Shown in pieces: positions 11,063 through 23,112 of a DNA stretch of 64,000 bases. Position numbers and translations under genes: made by a program. The notes beneath the pieces are model-generated. The model was not told the origin of the DNA. It worked only from the letters and a program-made list of their open reading frames with translations, and did no database searches. Positions within the stretch are counted from its first letter, which is position 1. Each line of letters opens with the position of its first letter. Where the stretch lies: assembly GCA_022376925.1 (NCBI GenBank), contig JAIOJX010000028.1, positions 69,653,001 through 69,717,000 on the forward strand, in the 5' to 3' direction. The stretch comes from Tragulus kanchil. Lineage: Eukaryota > Chordata > Mammalia > Artiodactyla > Tragulidae.

Positions 11063-13338
11063 TAAAACGCCAGAGTGGAGTTAAGACTTAATAGGAAACA
11101 TAAGATTATTTTAATGTATTTTGTTATGTGGCAAGGACAATTTTGAAGGAGGATAATCAACAATAAGCATGTAAATTAATACAAAAAATCATTTATATGA
11201 AATATTTTATATAAGTATTATGTTTACATTACTAAGCAGATGTATTAAAATATGAAACATACTAGATTATGATTTTATTTACCAGTCAAATCTAAAATCA
11301 AACACTCATAACCTAATTCAAAACTTTATTATTAATATTCTTAATGGGTTATCATTAAGCAAATCCCCCTAACTTGGATGCTGTTGATAATGGGGAAGCT
11401 ATGCATGTGTGAGGAGATAGGGTATAAGGGAAGTCTATACTTACTGTTCAACATGAATCTAAAACTGCTTTATATAAAATAAATTCTATATTAAAATAAA
11501 TAACGTAAATATAATACTTAAAATTGATTTTCAAAAGACATGAGGCTTAGGAAATGAAACTACCATCAGTGCTATATAATAAAATTGCACACTAGTTTAT
11601 TGATTTACGTTTTGCCCTAATTTTCTATTTTAACATACATACATGGGAGGTCATGATGAAATAGTAATAGGTACTTTGTGGTTTATAGATCCTAAATTTG
11701 ATGGGACAATATCAACTAATAAAATTTTCTTCTAGGTAGACCATCCAAGCAGTTTTTACTTATTGATATTCATAAACATACACAGCAGCTTTGATAGAGT
11801 TCAATTTTCCTCTTTGGTTTGTACGAGGAGTACTCTAATAATTTTGAGGCATTTGTATGTCACATATAGGAAACAGAGTTCACTCCTGCAGTGCTACCTA
11901 CATTTACTTGCTAGAAGTAAAAGCTGGCTAAATGGAAATGATTACCGTATATATTTTCTCTCTTCCTTTTGCATGGACACAATGTAACAAGAATGACAGA
12001 CCTGAAATTGCAGTCACCAAAAATAAGATTGTTGTCCACTTTTATTGGCCAATATAGCCTAGAGAACACTGAAGAATGCAAGACCCTTAAAGAGGAGCTG
12101 GTCCTTTATTAGTTTCTTTTAAATTTAGATTTTCTAAAGCAACAACTAAAGCTATACTACCTACATAGTGCATAACTCCAAATCTTTTTGATGAACATCC
12201 CTGAAGAATGCTAGCTAAAACGCCAGAGTGGAGTTAAGACTTAATAGGAAACATAAGATTATTTTAATGTATTTTGTTATGTGGCAAGGACAATTTTGAA
12301 GGAGGATAATCAACAATAAGCATGTAAATTAATACAAAAAATCATTTATATGAAATATTTTATATAAGTATTATGTTTACATTACTAAGCAGATGTATTA
12401 AAATATGAAACATACTAGATTATGATTTTATTTACCAGTCAAATCTAAAATCAAACACTCATAACCTAATTCAAAACTTTATTATTAATATTCTTAATGG
12501 GTTATCATTAAGCAAATCCCTAACTTGGATGCTGTTGATAATGGGGAAGCTATGCATGTGTGAGGAGATAGGGTATAAGGGAAGTCTATACTTACTGTTC
12601 AACATGAATCTAAAACTGCTTTATATAAAATAAATTCTATATTAAAATAAATAACGTAAATATAATACTTAAAATTGATTTTCAAAAGACATGAGGCTTA
12701 GGAAATGAAACTACCATCAGTGCTATATAATAAAATTGCACACTAGTTTATTGATTTACGTTTTGCCCTAATTTTCTATTTTAACATACATACATGGGAG
12801 GTCATGATGAAATAGTAATAGGTACTTTGTGGTTTATAGATCCTAAATTTGATGGGACAATATCAACTAATAAAATTTTCTTCTAGGTAGACCATCCAAG
12901 CAGTTTTTACTTATTGATATTCATAAACATACACAGCAGCTTTGATAGAGTTCAATTTTCCTCTTTGGTTTGTACGAGGAGTACTCTAATAATTTTGAGG
13001 CATTTGTATGTCACATATAGGAAACAGAGTTCACTCCTGCAGTGCTACCTACATTTACTTGCTAGAAGTAAAAGCTGGCTAAATGGAAATGATTACCGTA
13101 TATATTTTCTCTCTTCCTTTTGCATGGACACAATGTAACAAGAATGACAGACCTGAAATTGCAGTCACCAAAAAAATAAGATTGTTGTCCACTTTTATTG
13201 GCCAATATAGCCTAGAGAACACTGAAGAATGCAAGACCCTTAAAGAGGAGCTGGTCCTTTATTAGTTTCTTTTAAATTTAGATTTTCTAAAGCAACAACT
13301 AAAGCTATACTACCTACATAGTGCATAACTCCAAATCT
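11063..13338 (+). repeat. Local tandem duplication 4 (11063-12185 / 12216-13338)
   Basis: Offset 1151-1153. Differences are run-length changes (cccccta/cccta; four versus six A near 13170). Filler of 30 bases at 12186-12215. A 74-codon chance frame is repeated at 11763 and 12914 only because of this. Confidence 0.97.
11429..12185. other. AT-rich single-copy DNA
   Basis: No repeat family or gene recognised. Two overlapping chance frames of 60-74 codons lack any domain. Confidence 0.45.
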
Positions 13339-13789
13339 ATTATCTCCTCTGTTTATCCTTTATCCGAGGACAAGCTCTCTTCCTGCATGAAAGTGGACAG
13401 AAAAAGCTCTTGGATAGTTGGCTGTCAGTGAGCTCACATTCCAGGGACTGGCCCTTTATTTCAGACAATTTAGGATCATTTACTTTGTTAAAAGAAGTAG
13501 GGAATTTTGCATAGTGTTTTCAGTGTTAGCTGCATTGTTTGTTGCTGTGAGTTGTGTGATGATAGTGGTGACACTGTTTTGTGTTACCAGGTTGCATTGC
13601 ATGTAGTCTTCAGCTACTGCTGTGCTTCCATTCAACCTGCAACTGTATATAGCAGATGCTATAATTGAGAAGCAGAAGGGTCAGCAGAATCAACCTCTGT
13701 AAAAATGACCAGCACAGTAAAAATGGCATAATTATAAAAGTCTTTGTTATGTAAGATACCATATAAATGTCTTTGTTATGTAAGATAAC

Positions 13790-14190
13790 ATATTCATAGG
13801 TTCTAGGAATTATGACATAACAAAGACAATTTTGCAGATGTGATTAAACTAAGGATATTGAGAAGAGGTATTATCATAGATTAACTGGTTGAGCTGATTA
13901 TAATAACAGAAGTCTTTCTATCTTAAAGCAAAGACAGAGGGTCAGAATTGAAGATGCTACACTGTTACCCCAGAAGAAGAAGCCGCAAGCCAATCAATGC
14001 AGGTGGTTTCTGAAAGCTGGGAAAGAGAATTTTTCTCCAGAAGGAAGATCAAGACCTGACAGAGCCTTGGTTGAGTATAGTGAAATCCATTTCAAATGTC
14101 TCACCCACAGAACTATAAAATAATAAATTTATTTAATTTAAAAGGCATTAAATTCTTGGTGATTTGTTATAACAAAATAGGACAGTAATA
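13790..14190 (+). mobile_element. Ancient mammalian interspersed repeat, family unresolved
   Basis: Text such as 'ttgcagatgtgattaaac', 'aaggatattgaga', 'agaactataaaataataaat' and 'ggtgatttgttataac' is that of a common old mammalian repeat of LTR or L1-3'-end type. I cannot decide between an MLT-like LTR and an L1M 3' end. Non-coding. Recurs at about 14917-15317, and its 3' part at 16299-16488. Confidence 0.55.
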
Positions 14191-14916
14191 CTGACATCTT
14201 CATAGAGTTCTGACTCTGGAATGAGATTCCTTGACTTTGATTCTCTGAAGATGACAGACCAATGTAACAAGAATGACAGACCTGAAATTGCAGTCACCAA
14301 AAATAAGATTGTTGTCCACTTTTATTGGCCAATATAGCCTAGAGAACACTGAAGAATGCAAGACCCTTAAAGAGGAGCTGGTCCTTTATTAGTTTCTTTT
14401 AAATTTAGATTTTCTAAAGCAACAACTAAAGCTATACTACCTACATAGTGCATAACTCCAAATCTATTATCTCCTCTGTTTATCCTTTATCCGAGGACAA
14501 GCTCTCTTCCTGCATGAAAGTGGACAGAAAAAGCTCTTGGATAGTTGGCTGTCAGTGAGCTCACATTCCAGGGACTGGCCCTTTATTTCAGACAATTTAG
14601 GATCATTTACTTTGTTAAAAGAAGTAGGGAATTTTGCATAGTGTTTTCAGTGTTAGCTGCATTGTTTGTTGCTGTGAGTTGTGTGATGATAGTGGTGACA
14701 CTGTTTTGTGTTACCAGGTTGCATTGCATGTAGTCTTCAGCTACTGCTGTGCTTCCATTCAACCTGCAACTGTATATAGCAGATGCTATAATTGAGAAGC
14801 AGAAGGGTCAGCAGAATCAACCTCTGTAAAAATGACCAGCACAGTAAAAATGGCATAATTATAAAAGTCTTTGTTATGTAAGATACCATATAAATGTCTT
14901 TGTTATGTAAGATAAC

Positions 14917-15317
14917 ATATTCATAGGTTCTAGGAATTATGACATAACAAAGACAATTTTGCAGATGTGATTAAACTAAGGATATTGAGAAGAGGTATTA
15001 TCATAGATTAACTGGTTGAGCTGATTATAATAACAGAAGTCTTTCTATCTTAAAGCAAAGACAGAGGGTCAGAATTGAAGATGCTACACTGTTACCCCAG
15101 AAGAAGAAGCCGCAAGCCAATCAATGCAGGTGGTTTCTGAAAGCTGGGAAAGAGAATTTTTCTCCAGAAGGAAGATCAAGACCTGACAGAGCCTTGGTTG
15201 AGTATAGTGAAATCCATTTCAAATGTCTCACCCACAGAACTATAAAATAATAAATTTATTTAATTTAAAAGGCATTAAATTCTTGGTGATTTGTTATAAC
15301 AAAATAGGACAGTAATA
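14917..15317 (+). mobile_element. Duplicate of the ancient repeat at 13790-14190
   Basis: Offset 1127 copy of the same insertion, created by duplication 5. Confidence 0.55.
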
Positions 15318-15429
15318 CTGACATCTTCATAGAGTTCTGACTCTGGAATGAGATTCCTTGACTTGATTCCTGACCAGTAATCTATTCTCTGCAGATAATC
15401 TAACATAGAAAAAGCAAAACAAAATGAAT

Positions 15430-15655
15430 TCTGGTTATTGATATAGAAATGGCTAAAATAATGTTCCAAGTATGGTACTTGATATAAGATACAGTATCTC
15501 ATTAACTTCATATTATTTCTATTTTCATGTGAGAAAAACAAGCATCATAAAATCTAAGCAGATACTCACAGTCACACAGCTAATAAGTTGAAAAAAAAAA
15601 AAAAAACAGGATTTTAAACCAGATGATCTGGCTACAAATCTAAGTAGTCTTAAAC
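15430..15655 (-). mobile_element. MIR SINE
   Basis: Reverse-orientation MIR text: 'atctcattaacttcatatta', 'cacagtcacacagctaataa', then 'ggattttaaaccagatgatc'. The core 'tcacacagctaataag' is diagnostic. An A-run is expanded inside at 15591-15606. Confidence 0.72.
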
Positions 15656-16257
15656 ATGTAGCATAATCTCAGTTTCTCTGTTGCTTAAGACATTAATCGT
15701 TTTTACAGGTTTAGTGAGGAAGTTAAAAATATGTTCTTATATACTACACATACTCACAAAAGGAACTTGCATGTTTGCTTATATACAAATCAGAATTTTA
15801 ACACACGAAAATACTAAATTAATTGATATTAGTTGTATTAATTCTGCCTTGATAGTTATCAGAAAGATATTTCTGAAAGATGGTAGCACTGGAAACAAAA
15901 GGATTAGTCAAAATTCTGTTTAATGAATGGTTAGATAATTCCCCTCTAAGGCAGTGCAATCCAACAGCATTCCTTCTTACTCCACAGACAAAATGTGGCT
16001 TATCCTGTGAAGATACTAACACAGAGAGGATCTGTACTTGGGGCATCAGAACCAACTGGTCTCACAAAAGAAAGGCTGGGCTAAATATATCCTCAAGGAT
16101 ATACAGTACCTTGCTTCCCTCCTTTCTAGATACTGATCTGTAGCACACTGACCATGGCATAGTAAGAATTTCCATTCAACAGTCCTCTTCAGGTTGTGGT
16201 AAATGCTCTCTCTCTCCTGGGACATTGATTCCCAGTGATAATGGCAGATCTCTGCTA
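15656..16257. other. Single-copy DNA
   Basis: Chance frames of 78-118 codons occur on both strands (for example 16046-16402 minus, which runs through a junction and is therefore chimeric). No domain recognised. Confidence 0.45.
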
Positions 16258-16298
16258 CTACTGACCATGGCATAGTAAGATTCCATTCTCCAGCAACT

Positions 16299-16488
16299 AG
16301 GTGGTTTCTGAAAGCTGGGAAAGAGAATTTTTCTCCAGAAGGAAGATCAAGACCTGACAGAGCCTTGGTTGAGTATAGTGAAATCCATTTCAAATGTCTC
16401 ACCCACAGAACTATAAAATAATAAATTTATTTAATTTAAAAGGCATTAAATTCTTGGTGATTTGTTATAACAAAATAGGACAGTAATA
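16299..16488 (+). mobile_element. Partial third copy of the ancient repeat at 13790
   Basis: Third occurrence of the 3' part of the repeat, created by duplication 6. Starts at 'aggtggtttctgaaagctgg'. Confidence 0.55.
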
Positions 16489-16600
16489 CTGACATCTTCA
16501 TAGAGTTCTGACTCTGGAATGAGATTCCTTGACTTGATTCCTGACCAGTAATCTATTCTCTGCAGATAATCTAACATAGAAAAAGCAAAACAAAATGAAT

Positions 16601-16826
16601 TCTGGTTATTGATATAGAAATGGCTAAAATAATGTTCCAAGTATGGTACTTGATATAAGATACAGTATCTCATTAACTTCATATTATTTCTATTTTCATG
16701 TGAGAAAAACAAGCATCATAAAATCTAAGCAGATACTCACAGTCACACAGCTAATAAGTTGAAAAAAAAAAAAAAAACAGGATTTTAAACCAGATGATCT
16801 GGCTACAAATCTAAGTAGTCTTAAAC
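16601..16826 (-). mobile_element. MIR SINE, duplicate of 15430-15655
   Basis: Offset 1171 copy of the same MIR, produced by duplication 6. Confidence 0.7.
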
Positions 16827-17515
16827 ATGTAGCATAATCTCAGTTTCTCTGTTGCTTAAGACATTAATCGTTTTTACAGGTTTAGTGAGGAAGTTAAAAA
16901 TATGTTCTTATATACTACACATACTCACAAAAGGAACTTGCATGTTTGCTTATATACAAATCAGAATTTTAACACACGAAAATACTAAATTAATTGATAT
17001 TAGTTGTATTAATTCTGCCTTGATAGTTATCAGAAAGATATTTCTGAAAGATGGTAGCACTGGAAACAAAAGGATTAGTCAAAATTCTGTTTAATGAATG
17101 GTTAGATAATTCCCCTCTAAGGCAGTGCAATCCAACAGCATTCCTTCTTACTCCACAGACAAAATGTGGCTTATCCTGTGAAGATACTAACACAGAGAGG
17201 ATCTGTACTTGGGGCATCAGAACCAACTGGTCTCACAAAAGAAAGGCTGGGCTAAATATATCCTCAAGGATATACAGTACCTTGCTTCCCTCCTTTCTAG
17301 ATACTGATCTGTAGCACACTGACCATGGCATAGTAAGAATTTCCATTCAACAGTCCTCTTCAGGTTGTGGTAAATGCTCTCTCTCTCCTGGGACATTGAT
17401 TCCCAGTGATAATGGCAGATCTCTGCTATACTATACATGGATTACTGAGCTTCCAGTAATCCCTTGATGCCCGTGACCTAGCCGATGACTATGCAAATAG
17501 GATTACTAATAAACT

Positions 17516-17783
17516 CTTTTCTTCTATTCTTTTTTTTCTTTTTGGCCATTTCTATTGGTCTTTCATTCACTTATCTTTTTTGTTCTTTGCCCTGTGTGGG
17601 CCTCCTATTGCAGTGGCCTCTCTCCCTGCAGAGCACCACATGTGCTCCAGAGCTCCGGCTCAGTAGTTGGACACATAGGTTCAGCCGCTCCGCGGCACGT
17701 GGGATCTTCCCAGGCCAGGCATCAAACTGGCACACCTTGCACTGCAAGGTGGTGTCGTTACCCACTGGACCACCAGGGAAGCC
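17516..17783 (-). mobile_element. CHR-type tRNA-derived SINE (long-tail form)
   Basis: Minus strand: T-rich start, tail complement 'ttggccatttctattggtc', body 'ccagagctccggctcag', head complement 'ccactggaccaccaggg' ending 'aagccc'. Target-site duplication ctaataaact at 17506-17515 and 17784-17793. The 100-codon frame across it is a SINE translation. Confidence 0.93.
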
Positions 17784-17793
17784 CTAATAAACT

Positions 17794-18250
17794 GTTTCTA
17801 ATTTATCCTGTTTAAGTGTTTCATCTCTTCCCTCCAGGATAATGACTAACAAAAATTTAATAAATATATGAAGTTTAAGTCAAAGTCAGCCTGTTGTGAT
17901 CCTAAGAACCTTCATAAAAGTGCTATCAAAATCCACCATACATAATTGAACCACATTTAGAAGTGACTGAAAGATACCTATTTAGAGGACCTGATGAAAG
18001 CAAGTGAAAACATCAAGTCCACCATTAATACTGCTATGAAACAATCCAGTGGATGAACTCTTATTCTTGACTACACAGATTCTTTTCAGCTCTTTAGACT
18101 CAATTTTAAATATTATGGAAAAGTTTGTAATCAGTGAGTACTTGCAAAAGAGAATAAGATTTTCTACCATAAATACAGAAACTAAAGCAAATAGAAAATT
18201 AGAGGAAACAGAGAAAGCACCAAAAGTTACAGAATAATAATAATAATAAT
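17794..18250. other. Single-copy DNA ending in (TAA)n
   Basis: No gene or known repeat. A short TAA run at about 18235-18252 precedes the next SINE. Confidence 0.45.
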
Positions 18251-18260
18251 AAACAGGAAG

Positions 18261-18461
18261 GGACTTTCCTCATGGTCCAGTGGTTAAGACTCTGTGTTCC
18301 TAATGGAGAGGATCAGGGTTTGATCCTGCATCAGGGAACTGGATTCCATATGCTGCAACTAAGGTTCACTTGCAGCAACTAAAGATCCTGCACACCACAA
18401 CAAAAATTCCTCAAGCCACAACTAAGACCGAGTAAAGCCAATATATAAATAATTAAAAAAA
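18261..18461 (+). mobile_element. CHR-type SINE (short form)
   Basis: Head 'catggtccagtggttaagac' (A-box-like), 'gggtttgatcctgcatcag' (B-box-like), then the repeated 'gcaactaa' body and an A tail. Differs from the long-tail form in having 'gcaactaaagatcctgc' units. Target-site duplication aaacaggaag at 18251-18260 and 18462-18471. Confidence 0.92.
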
Positions 18462-18471
18462 AAACAGGAAG

Positions 18472-19415
18472 AAATACATAAGAATAGGAAAGAGCTCATA
18501 AAATTATAATAGCAGAAATAAAAGTATTGAATCATCTGAATGGAATAAGAAAGCAATGTAAAAATGAAAGAATAAAATAAACACATTACTGGTTAAAGTA
18601 GAATCCTAGCTATAGTAACAAAGAAACACTGAAATTTAATGTTTCCTACAAATCAGACGTCTGTTTTATATAATAATCAATAGTGTGTATCAGACTTCAT
18701 TGTAGGAAGTCATGGAGGAAATCCGAGTGGGAGAGTAGCATTCTCAACCTAAATATGTGGTTTCTAAGGCTGCTAATCATTTCTAGTCATCAAAGGGGAA
18801 AGGAATATAGAACTTCACAGTTAATAACTTCCAAACAAGCAAACCACAAGTTTAGACAGTTTTCTTACTCAATTCCATTTCTTGGAAAACTAGCAATATA
18901 GTTTTGCTGGATAGCCAATGATTTCATGGGGAAGATAAATAGAAGTGTTCACCTAACAAGCAAACTAATATCAATATAAAAGGAGTTCTAAAAAAAAAAA
19001 AGGAGAGAACAGAGAAAATACAGAGACTACATCACCAAAGAGCTAATTCAAAAAATAGTTTCAAGAACTTAACTCATAACTGAAAGCTAGTGTGGACACA
19101 ATTGTTCACAGTGAAAAAGTCCACTTCGGGATATACTGTGAAACATATTTGTGGAAAAAGTGTGTATCATAATCATGGTTTTATAAATGTTGAAATTTGG
19201 ATTTAGCAAATAATTATGATATGCTACTATGTTGGAGATGATGAAATATATGAATGTAAACTCAAAAGATTAAAATATTCATTTTTTCATTAAAGATATT
19301 CATTTACAATTGTTTGAAATTGAAATATTGATAAATTTTGGCTTAGTCAAGTTATTAAGAAGTATGAAAGTAGATAGAAGAAATAGCTAAAGGCATAAAA
19401 AATTAGCCTCTGAAG
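18472..19415. other. AT-rich single-copy DNA
   Basis: No recognised repeat. The 72-codon frame at 18683-18901 has no domain and is repeated at 19791 by duplication 7. Confidence 0.45.
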
Positions 19416-19470
19416 TTAAAATAAGAAAAAAGTATGAAAGGTAAAGAAAAAGATGCACAACATAAGGAAT

Positions 19471-19572
19471 TCACTTGCAGCAACTAAAGATCCTGCACAC
19501 CACAACAAAAATTCCTCAAGCCACAACTAAGACCGAGTAAAGCCAATATATAAATAATTAAAAAAAAAAAAA
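19471..19572 (+). mobile_element. CHR-type SINE, 3' half only (duplicate)
   Basis: Duplicate of the 3' half of the 18261 SINE. The head is missing because the junction cuts it. Confidence 0.9.
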
Positions 19573-20523
19573 CAGGAAGAAATACATAAGAATAGGAAAG
19601 AGCTCATAAAATTATAATAGCAGAAATAAAAGTATTGAATCATCTGAATGGAATAAGAAAGCAATGTAAAAATGAAAGAATAAAATAAACACATTACTGG
19701 TTAAAGTAGAATCCTAGCTATAGTAACAAAGAAACACTGAAATTTAATGTTTCCTACAAATCAGACGTCTGTTTTATATAATAATCAATAGTGTGTATCA
19801 GACTTCATTGTAGGAAGTCATGGAGGAAATCCGAGTGGGAGAGTAGCATTCTCAACCTAAATATGTGGTTTCTAAGGCTGCTAATCATTTCTAGTCATCA
19901 AAGGGGAAAGGAATATAGAACTTCACAGTTAATAACTTCCAAACAAGCAAACCACAAGTTTAGACAGTTTTCTTACTCAATTCCATTTCTTGGAAAACTA
20001 GCAATATAGTTTTGCTGGATAGCCAATGATTTCATGGGGAAGATAAATAGAAGTGTTCACCTAACAAGCAAACTAATATCAATATAAAAGGAGTTCTAAA
20101 AAAAAAAAAGGAGAGAACAGAGAAAATACAGAGACTACATCACCAAAGAGCTAATTCAAAAAATAGTTTCAAGAACTTAACTCATAACTGAAAGCTAGTG
20201 TGGACACAATTGTTCACAGTGAAAAAGTCCACTTCGGGATATACTGTGAAACATATTTGTGGAAAAAGTGTGTATCATAATCATGGTTTTATAAATGTTG
20301 AAATTTGGATTTAGCAAATAATTATGATATGCTACTATGTTGGAGATGATGAAATATATGAATGTAAACTCAAAAGATTAAAATATTCATTTTTTCATTA
20401 AAGATATTCATTTACAATTGTTTGAAATTGAAATATTGATAAATTTTGGCTTAGTCAAGTTATTAAGAAGTATGAAAGTAGATAGAAGAAATAGCTAAAG
20501 GCATAAAAAATTAGCCTCTGAAG

Positions 20524-21160
20524 GCTATAAAACTTATAGAAAATAACTGTTATGAAACAACACTTGGAATTTTGGCTAAAGGTAACACAGAAATATATAG
20601 ATTGAACTAACAAAAAAGAAACCTAATGTTTCACTTTAGGACAATAAAATATTTATCATGTCATTCATTTTATCCTAAATATAAAGCTTCTGAAAAAGTG
20701 TGTAAACTATATTGCAATTTAAATTTAAGGCCTTGGAATTGTGATTTAATAACAATTATTTTAAATTTAAAAGTATAGTGCTGAAAAGCACTATATATTG
20801 ACTTTAGCTTTTGATAGTCTAAGGAGCAAGACAAAAAAGTATTTCTTAAGTCAAATGAAGTAAAACATTCTAGTCTTACGTGACTGTTTTCATCCTTTTT
20901 TAGCTTAAAGTGCACCCAAAATTAAGAATTTTCCCATTAAATTGGGAAGCTTTAGTAATAAATACTGAAGTTTCTCAGTAGTATTTGTACATTTATTCCA
21001 ATCATCATCTACATATCCATTTAAATGTCCACTCTTTTTCACATTCACAGTGATTAAAGAATAAACTAATTTTATAAATGTATACCACATTCCAAGAAAA
21101 TTTATATTCTGGAAATGTGATTCTTACTAGGTAAATTTTGTATACTTTATAATACACATG
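20524..21160. other. AT-rich single-copy DNA
   Basis: No gene or known repeat; chance frames only. Confidence 0.45.
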
Positions 21161-21180
21161 TATATATATATATATATATA
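21161..21180. repeat. (TA)n microsatellite
   Basis: Ten TA units here and nine in the duplicate at 22291-22308. Confidence 0.95.
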
Positions 21181-21316
21181 CAATAAATTATCTACATAGA
21201 ATATCTTCCAATTTTTGAACTACTTTCTGGGTTAAAATTTACTTTGTGCTTGGTTCAGTTGTTTCAGTCTCTTCGTGCAAATGACACAGTACACATGTTT
21301 AAAGGTATGCATCAAT

Positions 21317-21590
21317 TTGTTTTTTTCTTTTTGGCCACTTCTATTGGTTTTTCACTCATTAATTTTCACCCATCTTTGTTCTTTGGCCCATGTGGGCCTC
21401 CCATCGCAGTGGCCTCTGTTGTCCCAGAGCACCAGCTCTGGGCGCAGGCACTCCAGAGCTCCGGCTCAGAAGTTGAACACATTGGTCCAGCTGCTCCGCA
21501 GCACGTGGGATCTTCCCAGGCCAGGGATTGAACTGGCACACCTTGTACTGCAAGGTGGTGTCCTTACCCACTGGACCACCAGGAAAGCCC
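21317..21590 (-). mobile_element. CHR-type tRNA-derived SINE (long-tail form)
   Basis: Minus strand: 'ggccacttctattggttttt', 'cccatctttgttctttggcc', 'tcccaggccagggattgaac', 'ccactggaccaccaggaaag'. Target-site duplication tgcatcaat at 21308-21316 and 21591-21599. The frames of 79-108 codons here are SINE translations. Confidence 0.94.
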
Positions 21591-22444
21591 TGCATCAATA
21601 ATTTTTAGAATTTCTGTTCTTCCCTATGTATCATGATGTTGAGGTATGCAACAATCACCAGTGCAGGCGCTGATATTGACAGCAGAATCTGCAGTTGTGG
21701 ATGTCTCTATGATCTATCTATCTATAGAAAGAGAGAGAATTAAATACATATCAAACGCCAAGGATGAAAATATTTGTCCTTAATCACAGTGGGGCAAATT
21801 TCTACAATGATGGATTGTTTGTTTCAGGTTTGGTTCTTAAACTAAACAGAGCAAAGAGTCTTTGGGACTTAAAAATACACACCTTTCAAAATTCTCTTTC
21901 ATTAATCCACTGTCCATTGGTTATTAGATTCTGATTTTCTGTGATAGTCTAAGGAGCAAGACAAAAAAGTATTTCTTAAGTCAAATGAAGTAAAACATTC
22001 TAGTCTTACGTGACTGTTTTCATCCTTTTTTAGCTTAAAGTGCACCCAAAATTAAGAATTTTCCCATTAAATTGGGAAGCTTTAGTAATAAATACTGAAG
22101 TTTCTCAGTAGTATTTGTACATTTATTCCAATCATCATCTACATATCCATTTAAATGTCCACTCTTTTTCACATTCACAGTGATTAAAGAATAAACTAAT
22201 TTTATAAATGTATACCACATTCCAAGAAAATTTATATTCTGGAAATGTGATTCTTACTAGGTAAATTTTGTATACTTTATAATACACATGTATATATATA
22301 TATATATACAATAAATTATCTACATAGAATATCTTCCAATTTTTGAACTACTTTCTGGGTTAAAATTTACTTTGTGCTTGGTTCAGTTGTTTCAGTCTCT
22401 TCGTGCAAATGACACAGTACACATGTTTAAAGGTATGCATCAAT

Positions 22445-22718
22445 TTGTTTTTTTCTTTTTGGCCACTTCTATTGGTTTTTCACTCATTAATTTTCACCCA
22501 TCTTTGTTCTTTGGCCCATGTGGGCCTCCCATCGCAGTGGCCTCTGTTGTCCCAGAGCACCAGCTCTGGGCGCAGGCACTCCAGAGCTCCGGCTCAGAAG
22601 TTGAACACATTGGTCCAGCTGCTCCGCAGCACGTGGGATCTTCCCAGGCCAGGGATTGAACTGGCACACCTTGTACTGCAAGGTGGTGTCCTTACCCACT
22701 GGACCACCAGGAAAGCCC
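22445..22718 (-). mobile_element. CHR-type SINE, duplicate of 21317-21590
   Basis: Same insertion and flanks at an offset of 1128; not independent. Confidence 0.93.
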
Positions 22719-23039
22719 TGCATCAATAATTTTTAGAATTTCTGTTCTTCCCTATGTATCATGATGTTGAGGTATGCAACAATCACCAGTGCAGGCGCTG
22801 ATATTGACAGCAGAATCTGCAGTTGTGGATGTCTCTATGATCTATCTATCTATAGAAAGAGAGAGAATTAAATACATATCAAACGCCAAGGATGAAAATA
22901 TTTGTCCTTAATCACAGTGGGGCAAATTTCTACAATGATGGATTGTTTGTTTCAGGTTTGGTTCTTAAACTAAACAGAGCAAAGAGTCTTTGGGACTTAA
23001 AAATACACACCTTTCAAAATTCTCTTTCATTAATCCACT

Positions 23040-23112
23040 GTCCAGTCTTAAAGAGGTTATTAGACTTTCTGATTCTACTTTCCTTCATCTGTGAAATTGA
23101 AATAAGGTTTGT
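23040..23112 (+). mobile_element. Possible MIR fragment
   Basis: Text 'ttctactttccttcatctgt' followed by 'gaaattgaaataagg' resembles the MIR core in plus orientation. Short and diverged. Confidence 0.4.

Larger units (their letters stand above)
9233..11428 (+). repeat. Local tandem duplication 3 (9233-10344 / 10345-11428)
   Basis: The copies abut directly at 10344/10345. The first 24 bases of the second copy match 9233-9256, then about 30 bases are lost or scrambled (10370-10390) before clean identity resumes at offset 1082. It overlaps duplication 2, so the SINE within is seen three times. Confidence 0.97.
13131..15369 (+). repeat. Local tandem duplication 5 (13131-14245 / 14260-15369)
   Basis: Offset 1127-1129. 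The junction is at about 14246-14259 with about 14 bases of filler that repeat 'gatgacagacc'-like neighbouring text. The first copy ends at 'gattccttgactt', where the second copy continues into a MIR. Confidence 0.96.
15128..17428 (+). repeat. Local tandem duplication 6 (15128-16257 / 16299-17428)
   Basis: Offset 1171 with no net indel. The 41-base filler (16258-16298) contains 'ctgaccatggcatagtaaga', which is also present about 110 bases upstream at 16148-16167, so the filler is a re-used neighbouring segment. Confidence 0.97.
18366..20523 (+). repeat. Local tandem duplication 7 (18366-19415 / 19471-20523)
   Basis: Offset 1105, rising to 1108 after an A-run (10 versus 13 A). The second copy starts in the middle of the 18261 SINE. 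Filler of 55 bases (19416-19470) includes 'aagtatgaaag', also found just upstream at 19361. Confidence 0.97.
20812..23043 (+). repeat. Local tandem duplication 8 (20812-21936 / 21942-23043)
   Basis: Offset 1130, then 1128 after a TA microsatellite that has 20 bases in the first copy and 18 in the second. The end of the first copy (21916-21936) is a deleted, garbled form of 23044-23070, which looks like a low-quality contig end. Confidence 0.97.

Noticed and set aside
15275..15541. 88-codon minus-strand frame, repeated at 16446
   Set aside because: It overlaps a MIR and an ancient repeat, and its repetition is due to duplication 6; no domain is visible.
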